64,000 nucleotides of DNA from Nonomuraea sediminis (lineage in GTDB: Bacteria > Actinomycetota > Actinomycetes > Streptosporangiales > Streptosporangiaceae), in assembly GCF_018531495.1 (NCBI RefSeq), contig NZ_JAHDTI010000010.1, positions 62,001 to 126,000 of the forward strand, in the 5' to 3' direction. The notes beneath the pieces were generated by a model. The model saw only the letters and a program-made list of their open reading frames with translations, did not search any database and was not told the DNA's origin. The position numbers were made by a program, and so were the translations under genes. This document shows positions 40,690 to 49,238 of the stretch, piece by piece. Numbering within the stretch: position 1 is the stretch's first letter; every line of letters starts with the position of its first letter.

Positions 40690-43260
40690 TCAGGTGGCGG
40701 CCTTGCCGGTGAGGGAATCGAGCTGAGTCAGGATCGACGGGTCGCTGATCTTCTCGTCCTCAGCGAGCAGGAGCACCTTGCTCAGAATGATGCTCGTCAT
40801 CTGGTCCTCGTCGGCGAACGGCAGGAATAGCCGCCGGTGCGCACTAGCGCCGAACGAGGCGGGCACCACACAAAGGTAGCCGCCCGGGTCGACGTGGATG
40901 CTACCGCTGGTCAGATGAACCCGGTAGGTCGCCCGGGTGCCGCGTACCACGGCCGAGTGCCCCTCGACGGTGACCCGGGCCAGCCCCAGGTCGGCGATGA
41001 GCGCTGTGAGTACCTCCGCCCGGCTTGCCGCCTGCGCCGGCGACAGGTACGTCTCCGGCTCGATGCCGGCGACCGACACCATAAGGTCCAGGTCTCGCAT
41101 GACCTCGGAGAACGCCACCGGCGGCACGTCGACCAGCGGCACTGGTGTGCCGACGACGTTGCCCGTGCCGGTCGGGGCGCCGTAGCGGCCCAGGTCACGG
41201 TAGCCGCCGGTCAGGAAGTGGATCTCGCCGACCAGGACGTTCCCCATCCCGAAGTAGCCGTGGAAGTCGCAGCGCAGCGCCGCGATGTGACTGTCGCCGA
41301 CGGCGCGGGTCGCCTGGTGGTCGTCGTACTTGCCGTGGGTGAACCAGCCCCGGCCGGACAGCAACTGGCCCGCCACCTTGCCGTTGACCGTCTGTCCGGC
41401 GAACCGCCGCGACACATCACCGGCCTCGCGTTCCGCCTGGGTGAGCACATACAGCTCCCGAAACGCCTGCTTGACCGGCTGCCGGAGGCGACGCCGCACG
41501 ATCTCTGCCTGCCAGTCGGCGAGCACTCCCCGTTCGTGCAGTTCGACGGGGTGGACGGCGGCGATCGGGCCAGTGGTGTCGATCTGCTCGAGCAGATCGA
41601 TCACGCCCGCCTGGTCACGCCAGAGCAGCACGCGCAGCATCGCCGCACCGGCAGGCAGCGACAGCAGTCGGGCCAGTTCGTCCGGTGCCAGCGTCCCGGT
41701 GGTGGCGACCAGCCGTTCCACCAGCCCGGCTCGCATCCGGCGAGCCTGGTCTCGCAGTCGCTCCTGGTGCTCACGCAGGTCCTGGTAGCCAGGGTCGGTG
41801 CGGACGGCGGCCGGCACCGACTTCAGCGCTTTGCCTGCCCTGCTGACCGTCATCGTCGGGTCAGCGCCGTCGAACCGCAACGCGATCCGGTAGTGGCCGA
41901 CGTCGGCCTTCGTAGGGGTCTCGGTGGCGATGCGCGCCTCGCAGTCCCATTCGAGGCGGCTCGCATCTGGAACGCCGGCTACCTGCGCCAGGTGGTCGAG
42001 GGCGATCGTGATCGCGGCCGCGTGGCTGTGCCTGCGGTTGGGGCCGAGCTTGGCGCCCTTCTTCGCGGAGTCGCGCAACGCCAGGTAGCGGTCGAGGACT
42101 GTCTCGTCCGGAGCGAGGGGCAGCATCCCGAACGCGGCGATGCCCTGCAGCGCGTTGTGCTTGACGCGCTTTACCACCTGGGCACGGTTCCACCCCATGA
42201 CCGCGGAGACCAGCTCGTTCGGTTCGAGTTCCAACAGGCGCCGAGCGGCGTCCTCGCCGGCGTCCTCGATCGCGGCGAGGAGGACGGCCCGGTCCTGGCG
42301 GGTGGCTTCGTGAACTGGCATCGCCCGGATCAGGCGCAGCAACGGCGCGGCGCGTTCCAGGCCGAACAGCGGTAGCAGCGCGTCGGCGTCACCCGCGCGC
42401 AGCCGCCATCCGAACGCTTGGCGCTGCTCCTCCCCCGGCCGGTCCCGCAGTAGGTCGAGCAGGGCGCCGCGTTCCGCGTTTGTCAGTTCCGCCACGCCGA
42501 GGTGGTCGGCAACGCGCTGGTCGCCGTGCCAGGTCAGCGCCACCCGAACGAACCGCAAGCCGCGCGGTACCAGCACCTTAGGCAACTCGTCCCAGTCGGC
42601 CGGGGCTGGTGCGGAGACGAGCCGCCAGGTCAGCGCGTCCACGTATTTCCGTACGGCGTCCGCGCAGGCCAACGGCGGACCGGTCATATCGCCGGTCGGC
42701 GATTGGCCGATGATGGCGTAGCCGAGGTAGCCGTCGTCAGCGATGGCCCGTTCGACCACGGTGGCGTCCAGGGCGCCGGCCCGGTGCAGCGTGTCGAGAA
42801 TCTGCGCCACGGTCTCCCGGTGCAGGGTCCCCAGCGGGGTGAAGACGAGCAGCCGCAGCAGATGGATATCGGCGGCGGCGATGGCCCTCTCCGCCACCTC
42901 GTCCAGCAGCAGCCGGTGCCGGACGTCGCACCCGAGAAACGCAGCGAGCAGGGCTTTCCGGCGAGCCGTCGGCCACGGCGCTGCCAGCAGGCCGCTTATG
43001 TCGTCCGGCCGGTCGACCCGGAAGCTGGCGTCGTAGAGCTCGTCAAGCTCCTCGACGATGTCGCCCACGTGAGGTGCCAGGTTGCCGATCGTCTGATCGT
43101 CGCCCCGCTTGATCCGGAGCCGGATCTCCTCGGCGGTGTCCCGCAGGACCACCAGGTCGCCGGCCTTCGCCGCGACCCGCGCCCGGTCCACCAGCCGCCA
43201 CAGTGCCTCGCGCTGTTCGCAGACGACGTCGATGTAGATCTCTGGTACCGATCGCTCCAC
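40690..43260 (-). CDS. DUF4132 domain-containing protein
   Basis: An 856-residue protein of the DUF4132 (MolR/WGR-associated) family. The N-terminal 450 residues are helical, HEAT-like in composition (many RLLRLLVFTPLG-type amphipathic helices). The C-terminal half contains the conserved DUF4132 stretch around VKQAFRELYVLTQAE and a final domain with GNVVGTPVPLVDVPPVAFSE and MRDLDLMVSVAGI. The molecular role is not established for the family. GTG start, 5 bp after the stop of the small Gly-Gly-ended protein gene, so the two are one operon. It is cytoplasmic; no signal or membrane segments. Confidence 0.85.
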   Translation of the reverse strand: MERSVPEIYIDVVCEQREALWRLVDRARVAAKAGDLVVLRDTAEEIRLRIKRGDDQTIGNLAPHVGDIVEELDELYDASFRVDRPDDISGLLAAPWPTARRKALLAAFLGCDVRHRLLLDEVAERAIAAADIHLLRLLVFTPLGTLHRETVAQILDTLHRAGALDATVVERAIADDGYLGYAIIGQSPTGDMTGPPLACADAVRKYVDALTWRLVSAPAPADWDELPKVLVPRGLRFVRVALTWHGDQRVADHLGVAELTNAERGALLDLLRDRPGEEQRQAFGWRLRAGDADALLPLFGLERAAPLLRLIRAMPVHEATRQDRAVLLAAIEDAGEDAARRLLELEPNELVSAVMGWNRAQVVKRVKHNALQGIAAFGMLPLAPDETVLDRYLALRDSAKKGAKLGPNRRHSHAAAITIALDHLAQVAGVPDASRLEWDCEARIATETPTKADVGHYRIALRFDGADPTMTVSRAGKALKSVPAAVRTDPGYQDLREHQERLRDQARRMRAGLVERLVATTGTLAPDELARLLSLPAGAAMLRVLLWRDQAGVIDLLEQIDTTGPIAAVHPVELHERGVLADWQAEIVRRRLRQPVKQAFRELYVLTQAEREAGDVSRRFAGQTVNGKVAGQLLSGRGWFTHGKYDDHQATRAVGDSHIAALRCDFHGYFGMGNVLVGEIHFLTGGYRDLGRYGAPTGTGNVVGTPVPLVDVPPVAFSEVMRDLDLMVSVAGIEPETYLSPAQAASRAEVLTALIADLGLARVTVEGHSAVVRGTRATYRVHLTSGSIHVDPGGYLCVVPASFGASAHRRLFLPFADEDQMTSIILSKVLLLAEDEKISDPSILTQLDSLTGKAAT

Positions 43261-43265
43261 CGCAG

Positions 43266-43688
43266 TCAGCCTCCCGCCAGGGCGACCAGCCGCACGAACA
43301 CGACCGGCTCACCGAGCCGCAGCGCGACCTCCTCGTCCAGGTCGACGACCTGCCGCCCGCCGACGAAAACCACGAACGTGCCTCGAGCGAAGGCCCGATG
43401 CGCCCGGGCCACCTCCGCAGTCACATCCAAGTCCGCCGACACCTGCGGCGACATCCTGATCGCACCGGTGCTGGCCTGCATCCGGAGATCGTCGTCGGAC
43501 AGGTACTGGCGGTCGAGGATCCGCCGGCAGCGCGCCGCGTCGACGCGCAGCTCCCAGATCTGTTCCACGACCGTGCGCCGAATCAGCTCCCGCACTGTCG
43601 TGCGATCGTCGGCCAGCTGCACCAGCACCGCCGGCACGTCATCGCCGGACCCGCCAGGCATCCGGCTGCGCACCTCGATATCGACCAT
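43266..43688 (-). CDS. Small protein with MoaD/ThiS-like Gly-Gly C-terminus, partner of DUF4132
   Basis: A 140-residue protein (start ATG 43688; ATG 43700 also possible). Reading: a beta strand (VDIEVRSR), a hairpin PAVLVQLADDRTTVRELIRR, a helix, a middle insert, then TFVVFVGGRQVVDLDEEVAL and RLGEPVVFVRLVALAGG before the stop. The last part matches the pattern of ubiquitin-like sulphur carriers (MoaD/ThiS end VxLxPGDEVxFxPPVAGG) and the protein ends exactly in Gly-Gly. A beta-grasp fold with an activatable C-terminus is thus plausible (inference, not proven). It is immediately upstream of the DUF4132 gene on the same strand. Confidence 0.65.
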   Translation of the reverse strand: MVDIEVRSRMPGGSGDDVPAVLVQLADDRTTVRELIRRTVVEQIWELRVDAARCRRILDRQYLSDDDLRMQASTGAIRMSPQVSADLDVTAEVARAHRAFARGTFVVFVGGRQVVDLDEEVALRLGEPVVFVRLVALAGG

Positions 43689-43902
43689 GGCCGCCACCAT
43701 AGAACAGCAGGCGGACAACCTGGTCATATCACTGCACCGCAGTGAACTGGCCTCACCGGTCAGGCGCGCGGGTCGAATAGCAGGTCACCACAGGAGGCGT
43801 TTACGCCGGCCGGCTTACAGGCGAGCCGCCGTTCACCACCCGCCCCGACCTGCTCAAGCTCCTTATACAGCGCATATATACCCTCAGTAGATAGTCCCCG
43901 GC

Positions 43903-44050
43903 ACGAGTGTTCCCCTTGCCCTGCTCGGCCGTGCGCCAAGCCATGGATACGACCTCAAACGCGGCTACGACACATACTTCGGCCGGGGCAAACCGCTGCC
44001 CTTCGGCCAGGTCTATTCCACGCTCGGCCGGCTGGCCAGGGACGGCAGGG
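43903..44050 (+). pseudogene. PadR-family regulator N-terminal fragment
   Basis: The frame reads PLALLGRAPSHGYDLKRGYD then TYFGRGKPLPFGQVYSTLGR and LARDGRV. This is the PadR winged helix. There is no clear start, and the C-terminal half is absent. The frame runs directly into alpha/beta-hydrolase remnants at 44055, so two unrelated genes were joined by a deletion. Confidence 0.6.
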
Positions 44051-44054
44051 TCGC

Positions 44055-44620
44055 GGCAGGGCCTGGTCGGCCGCGTCGCCCAGATCGAGCAGGCCAACGC
44101 CAGCGGCCGCATCCCCGCGCTGTTCGTGCACGGCCTGTGGCTGCTGCCGTCCGGCTGGGACCTGTGGGCCGCGGTGTTCGCCGAGGCCAAGGCACACCCC
44201 GAGGTCTTCGCCGACAAGACCGTGGGTCAGGTCGCCGACCATTTCGCCAACATTCGGGAAGCTGGAGCGCCAGCTGGTCGTCATCGGCCACTCCTTCGGC
44301 GGGCTGCTCACCCAGATCCTGGCCGGACGCGGCCTGGCCTGCGCCTCGGTTGCCATCGACCCGGCGCCGTAAGGGGTACTGCCGCTGCCGCTCTCCTCGC
44401 TGCGCGCGTCCGCTCCGGTGCACGCCACCCAGCGTCCGGCGAGCGTCGCCGGTCTGCAAGGCCCCAGCGGCGCTCCCGCCTGGAAGAGCATTCCCTCCTG
44501 GTTCCTGATCGCCGGATCCGACAACACCATCCCGCCCGCCGCCCAGCGCTTCATTGCCGTCCGTCGAACAGGTGGCCACCCACCCGACGGACGGCCGGTT
44601 GTGTGTCCCAGGTGCCAGGC
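44055..44620 (+). pseudogene. Decayed alpha/beta-hydrolase
   Basis: Pieces in successive frames: ASGRIPALFVHGLWLLPSGW ... TVGQVADHFANI, then KLERQLVVIGHSFGGLLTQI with the GHSFGG nucleophile elbow, then GPSGAPAWKSIPSWFLIAGS with DNTIPPAAQRF. Two or three frameshifts and an in-frame stop near 44370 break it. The order of motifs matches a complete hydrolase of about 250 residues, so the gene decayed by point events in place. Confidence 0.65.
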
Positions 44621-44693
44621 CTACGGCTGGGCGGTCCGCGTGACCGTCGGCCGGGTGTGCAGCAGCGTGCCGCTCCGGTCGAGGTCCTCCAGC

Positions 44694-45060
44694 TCAGCCT
44701 GGGTAGCCTCCATCAGCGCCGTCTCCTCCGCCGCCGCGTACAGCTCGTGGGCCTCCACCAGAGCCTGCTGAGCCGGGGTGCTGGATCTGGCGGCTAAGGC
44801 CGGGGACGTCCGGCAGATGGGCTGGTCGCTGACCTACGCCAGCGCGGCCTGCTCGGCCTCTGGCTTTGCGGTTCTCGCAGATACTCAGGGCCCAGGACAG
44901 GTAGTTCAGGTGGACGGCCTCCAGGGCCGCATCACCTAGCATCCGCGCTGCCACCGCCGACATGACGAACACCGCGTGCCAGTGTCCCCAGTGCATCCAC
45001 TGGTCGGAGAACCAGTGCATGGACTCGGCAAGCCCTATGCGATGAATTTTGAAGCGGAAC
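44694..45060 (-). pseudogene. TPR-type regulator remnant
   Basis: The minus strand reads GLAESMHWFSDQWMHWGHWH then AVFVMSAVAARMLGDAALEA and VHLNYLSWALSICENR. This resembles the TPR part of AfsR/XRE-type regulators (LGDxxxEAxHLNYLSWAL). It has neither start nor DNA-binding domain and runs into unrelated sequence on both sides. Confidence 0.4.
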
Positions 45061-45186
45061 AGGGGGCCTGGGCGGCGGAGCGGCGCGCAGTATTCGCTCA
45101 GATCCCGACAGGCCCGAACCAGGTCTGGCAGACCAGTTCGGGCGGAACCTGGCGGATCGCCGGCTGCGCCGACTACCACTGCCAAA

Positions 45187-45405
45187 TATGAGTTCGGCTT
45201 GCATCTGACCACTACTCGGAAGGCCGACACCATAGCCGCGCTTCGGCTGGCCCTCGGTGAGGTCACCGCGTTGCTGGGCCGTCCGCTGATCAATGTCGTG
45301 ACCGACCCGGCCAGCGGACAGATCTGGTCGGTCGCGGCGGTCACCGACAACGGACCCGCGTTCAAGTCGATCGCGTTCGCAAGTTTCCTCGCTGCCCGTC
45401 CCGAA
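45187..45405 (+). mobile_element. Integrase-core transposase fragment
   Basis: The frame reads FGLHLTTTRKADTIAALRLA ... LLGRPLINVVTDPASGQIWS then VAAVTDNGPAFKSIAFASFL. The TDNGPAFKS motif is the second DDE aspartate region of rve transposases. Only the middle of the domain remains. The following gap to 45753 has no gene; a short tail LQQAHGKLNRLAAQYRETNP ends at about 45682. Confidence 0.6.
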
Positions 45406-45753
45406 CCCAGCGCCCGCGCGAGGCATCGCCATGAAGCGGCCGATCGAGGTTTACCGCGGTCAGGCCGATCCGGCAGCCCCAGCTCTCCCCGCTCTGAAGC
45501 CCTGCCACCTTTTTGCGTGGACAGACAGAGGCAATCCCGCAGTGACGACGGACGCGGTCGCTCGCTGCCCTTGATCCGTGTACCGGGCTTCAGGTGCGTT
45601 CAGGTTCGCTTCAGCAGGCCCACGGGAAATTGAACCGGCTCGCGGCCCAGTACCGCGAGACCAACCCCGACGAGCGAGCCTGACTGCACGGGTTGCGCCG
45701 CGGTGTTGCTTCGTGCTGCCCCGCTCATCCCTTTGTACCTACGAGAGGCCTCC

Positions 45754-46617
45754 GTGATTCACTCCCACAGATCGCTCGCAACCGCGGTGGCCGGCGCGGC
45801 GCTGCTGGCCGCTATGACCGGCTGCGGTTCGACCGGTCAGGCGCAGCCATCGGCGGCTCCTTCCGTGGATCCCCAGAACAAGCAGCGCCAGAACCAGGCC
45901 CAGCTCGCCACCTGCATGAAGGGCAAGGGTTTCACCTACCACCCGATCGTCTCCGCCCCGGACATCCCAGAAGAGCAGAAGAAGGAGATGTCCGGCGACT
46001 ACGAGGCCATGAAGAAGCACCGGAGCAAGTACGGCTTCGGCTGGGCCGCTTCGATCGTCTACCCGAACGACCCGGGCGGGCGCATGGTCGCCCGGACTGT
46101 TGAGGGCGCGGGCGACGACCCGAATTCGAAGGTCATCGCCGGGCTGTCGAAGGCGCAGCGGGAAGCCTATTTCGCCGGGATGGACGCGTGCATGCTGCAG
46201 ATGCTCAACAAGGCCACCGGCCGCAAGATGACCTCCATGCAGGAGGCGGCGAAGGCCCAGTCCGAGATGATGAAGCAGGCGATCAACCGCGAGCTGAACG
46301 GCGACGCCCACCTGGTGGAGCTGGCCGGCCAGTTCGCCGACTGTCTCAAGGGCAAGGGCTTCAGGGTCACCTCCCAGCAACCCGCCGAGATCGCCAACAG
46401 CACCGAGGAGCCGTTCCGGCAGGAGCTGAGCAAGCTCGGCGAGAAGCCCACGCCCGAGCAGGCCCGCCCTCTCCTGGCGCGCGAGATCAAGGCCGCGCTG
46501 GACGACCTGGAGTGCGGCAAGGATTTCTACGCCGCCTACCGGCCCAAGCTGAACACCGTCTACGACCAGGCCGGAGTGTTCGGGGGCATGGGCATGGCCA
46601 TGGCCGTCGAGGAATAG
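45754..46617 (+). CDS. Secreted lipoprotein of the MacB-type exporter operon
   Basis: A 287-residue predicted lipoprotein: signal peptide and lipobox MTGC at about residues 22-25, then a Gln/Pro-rich linker and an alpha-helical, charged body with four cysteines besides the lipid one (ATCMKGKGFTYHP, DACMLQML, FADCLKGKGFRV, DLECGKDF). The two CxKGKGF segments look like an internal duplication. GTG 45754 is chosen because the signal peptide starts there and GAGAGG precedes it; the frame itself is open from 45703. It lies 55 bp before the adaptor gene and is probably the extracytoplasmic partner of the exporter. No named family is recognised. Confidence 0.78.
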   Translation: MIHSHRSLATAVAGAALLAAMTGCGSTGQAQPSAAPSVDPQNKQRQNQAQLATCMKGKGFTYHPIVSAPDIPEEQKKEMSGDYEAMKKHRSKYGFGWAASIVYPNDPGGRMVARTVEGAGDDPNSKVIAGLSKAQREAYFAGMDACMLQMLNKATGRKMTSMQEAAKAQSEMMKQAINRELNGDAHLVELAGQFADCLKGKGFRVTSQQPAEIANSTEEPFRQELSKLGEKPTPEQARPLLAREIKAALDDLECGKDFYAAYRPKLNTVYDQAGVFGGMGMAMAVEE

Positions 46618-46672
46618 CCCCTGAGGGCCCGCCGCTCCATCCCTCACTCCATTCCATCGAAGCGAGTTCAGC

Positions 46673-48568
46673 ATGCGCAAGTTCAGGGCGTCCGCAGGCG
46701 AGCCGGCTGCGGAGCCCGGCGGTTCAGGCACAGCCAGGTCGGGTGTCTCGAGGAACAAGGTACTGGCCGGTGTCGTGGCCGCAGTGGTGGCGCTCGCCGG
46801 CATCGGCTGGGCGGTGGGTGCGGATCTGCGCTCCCCCGCCGACCAGTTGGCCTCGCGCCGCCCGCCGAAGCCGTCCCTGGTCACCGTACTGGTCGAAAGA
46901 CGGAAGCTCACCAGCACCGTCACCGTGAACGGCACGCTCACCTACGGCTCCCCGCTGCCGGTCACGCTGGCCGGCACGGTCGGCGTGACCGGCGCCACGG
47001 GTGGAGACGGCGGTACGGGCGGAGGTGGCGGCACACCCCAGCGCGTCACCAAGGCGCCCCAAACCGGCCCGATCCGTGAGGGTGACGTGCTGATGCAGGT
47101 CAACGGGCGGCCGGTGTTCGTCTTTCGCGGGCGGCTGCCGATGTACCGGCCGCTGGTGCCGGGCACCGAAGGCGACGACGTCCGCCAACTGCAGCGCGCA
47201 CTGCGCCGCAAGGGCGTGCGGGTGCCTGTCTCGGGCGTCTTCGACCAGGCCACCGTCACCGCGGTGAAACGCTGGTACGCCAAGCGTGGCTACCAGGCCC
47301 AGGAGCCTGACATGGAGGCGCGTAAGAACCTGCAGACCTACCGCGAGACCGTGCGCAACAGGCAGGCGGAGCTGGCCGAGGCCCGCAAGGCGCTGGATGA
47401 GGGCCTCGATGTCCAGCCGCTCAAGCTGCGCCTCGACAACGCCCGCCGCGACCTGCGCTCGGCCGAGCAGGCGCTGCGGGACGCGCTGCGGCAGGACATG
47501 ACCCCCGATCAGGCCGCAAAGCTGACCAGCCTACGGCAGGCTGTGCGCACCGCCGAGGAAGCAGTGCTCGCGGCGGAGAAGGACCTGAACGAGGCCAGGG
47601 AGCAGAACAACAACACCCCGCCGCCGCCCGGCACCCCGCCACCATCTGAATCACCGCTGCCCACTCCCACACCGTCCCGCTCGACGGACACCCGCCTGCT
47701 GGAGATGAAGCTCGCCAACGCCCGGCAGGCCCTGTACGAGGCCCGCAAGGCCGTGGACGACTACTTCGATCAAGTCCGCGATGAGCAGGACAAGCGGCTG
47801 GAGGAGCTGCGCAAGGCGGTGCGCACCGCGAAGGAAGCCGAGGCCACTGCCAAGCAGAGCCTGCGCAGGGCCCGGGAGGTCTCCCCGCTGCGGATGAAGG
47901 TCAGCAACAGCGCCGCCGGTCTGGCCGACGCCCGCGACATGCTGGCCGAGTTCCTCAAGACTTACGGCGTAAGCCTCCCGGCGGGCGAGGTCGTCTTCCT
48001 CCCGACGCTGCCGGCCCGTGTCGACAAGGTCGAGGTCAAGCCCGGCGACACCATCCAGTCCAAGGTCGCCACCGTGACGAGCTCCGCCTTCGCGATCACC
48101 GGTTCGGTGGAGGCCAAGGAGGCCAAGCTGCTGCGTCGGAACCAGAGTGCCACCATGGAAACCCTCGACGGCACCTTGCTGCCGGCCAGGCTCGCCGCCA
48201 CCGGGGAGGCCGCCCGCGTCACCTCGCAGGACAACAAGAAGGACGAGAAGCAGGACACGCCCGACACCGGCTCGGTGCCGATCCTGCTCACTCCCGACAC
48301 CGCCAAGGGGTTGAAGGCGCTGGTCGGCTCGTCGCTGACGGTGCGGATCTCCGTCGGCTCGACTGAAGGGGAAGTGCTGAGCGTGCCGGTCGCCGCCGTC
48401 GTCACCTCCGCCGACGGCCGCCCCCGGGTACGGCTGGCGCTCGACGGCGACAGGACCCGCGAGGTCGAGGTGCGCACCGGGCTGACCGCCGACGGAAATG
48501 TGGAGATCACGCCCGTGCAGGCCGGCGCGGTCAAGGAAGGCGACCGGGTCGTGGTGAGCGATGCCTGA
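46673..48568 (+). CDS. Membrane-anchored adaptor with peptidoglycan-binding domain and long coiled coil (HlyD/MacA-like)
   Basis: A 631-residue adaptor. One transmembrane segment lies at about 30-50. A split HlyD-like barrel strand (VLVERRKLTSTVTVNGTLTY) is followed by a Gly-rich loop, then a peptidoglycan_binding_1 domain at about 160-205 (GTEGDDVRQLQRALRRKGVR, FDQATVTAVKRWY). Two long coiled-coil arms rich in Ala/Glu/Arg/Lys follow (about 220-310 and 340-410), with a Pro/Thr/Ser hinge, and C-terminal MacA-type beta domains. The usual efflux adaptor thus carries a wall-binding domain suited to a Gram-positive envelope. It overlaps the ATPase gene by eight bases. Confidence 0.88.
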   Translation: MRKFRASAGEPAAEPGGSGTARSGVSRNKVLAGVVAAVVALAGIGWAVGADLRSPADQLASRRPPKPSLVTVLVERRKLTSTVTVNGTLTYGSPLPVTLAGTVGVTGATGGDGGTGGGGGTPQRVTKAPQTGPIREGDVLMQVNGRPVFVFRGRLPMYRPLVPGTEGDDVRQLQRALRRKGVRVPVSGVFDQATVTAVKRWYAKRGYQAQEPDMEARKNLQTYRETVRNRQAELAEARKALDEGLDVQPLKLRLDNARRDLRSAEQALRDALRQDMTPDQAAKLTSLRQAVRTAEEAVLAAEKDLNEAREQNNNTPPPPGTPPPSESPLPTPTPSRSTDTRLLEMKLANARQALYEARKAVDDYFDQVRDEQDKRLEELRKAVRTAKEAEATAKQSLRRAREVSPLRMKVSNSAAGLADARDMLAEFLKTYGVSLPAGEVVFLPTLPARVDKVEVKPGDTIQSKVATVTSSAFAITGSVEAKEAKLLRRNQSATMETLDGTLLPARLAATGEAARVTSQDNKKDEKQDTPDTGSVPILLTPDTAKGLKALVGSSLTVRISVGSTEGEVLSVPVAAVVTSADGRPRVRLALDGDRTREVEVRTGLTADGNVEITPVQAGAVKEGDRVVVSDA

Positions 48569-49238
48569 GCCCGTGATCGAACTGACCGGCGTCTGCCGGG
48601 ACTTCCCCGCCGACCCGCCGGTGCGTGCGCTGGACGATGTCACCCTGCGCGTCGACCACGGCGACTATCTGGCCATCATCGGCCCGTCCGGGTCCGGCAA
48701 GTCCACGCTGCTCAACATTCTCGGGCTGCTGGACCGGCCGAGCTCGGGCTCGTACCGGCTGGATGGCATCGAGACCACCACCCTGCGCGACGGCGCGCGA
48801 ACCCGGCTGCGCGGCGCGCGCATCGGGTTCGTCTTCCAGTCCTTCCACCTGCTCTCCCACCGGACGGTGGCCGAGAATGTGATGCTCGCCGAGGTCTACG
48901 GACGGCACCCGCATCGCGGCCGCCTGGCCCGCGCTGAGCAAGCGCTGGAGCAGGTGGGTATGGGACACCGCACCGGTTTCCGGCCGGGCCAGTTGTCGGG
49001 CGGCGAACGCCAGCGGGTGGCCATAGCCCGTGCCCTGATGGCCCGGCCGTCCCTGTTGCTGTGCGACGAACCCACCGGCAACCTCGACAGCCGCAACACC
49101 GAGGCCGTCCTCGACCTGTTCGACGGGCTGCGTTCCCAGGGTCTGACCATCCTGGTGATCACCCACGAAGACGGGGTCAGCGCCCGCGCCAAGCGCCGGG
49201 TGCGCATCGGTGACGGCATCCTGACCGAGCAGGGGTGA
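48561..49238 (+). CDS. MacB-type ABC transporter ATP-binding protein
   Basis: A 225-residue ATPase of the LolD/MacB family. Walker A GPSGSGKST near residues 37-45, Q-loop FVFQSFHLLSHRTV, signature LSGGERQRVAIARAL and Walker B LLLCDEPTGNLDS are intact. It drives the FtsX-like permease encoded next; the start overlaps the adaptor gene, and its stop overlaps the permease start (GTGA). Together with the lipoprotein and adaptor it forms a four-gene export operon, probably for an antimicrobial peptide, lipoprotein or envelope component. Confidence 0.93.
   Translation: MPEPVIELTGVCRDFPADPPVRALDDVTLRVDHGDYLAIIGPSGSGKSTLLNILGLLDRPSSGSYRLDGIETTTLRDGARTRLRGARIGFVFQSFHLLSHRTVAENVMLAEVYGRHPHRGRLARAEQALEQVGMGHRTGFRPGQLSGGERQRVAIARALMARPSLLLCDEPTGNLDSRNTEAVLDLFDGLRSQGLTILVITHEDGVSARAKRRVRIGDGILTEQG

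Noticed and set aside
40837..42375. 512-residue plus-strand ORF
   Set aside because: Antisense shadow of the DUF4132 gene; no motif or start signal.
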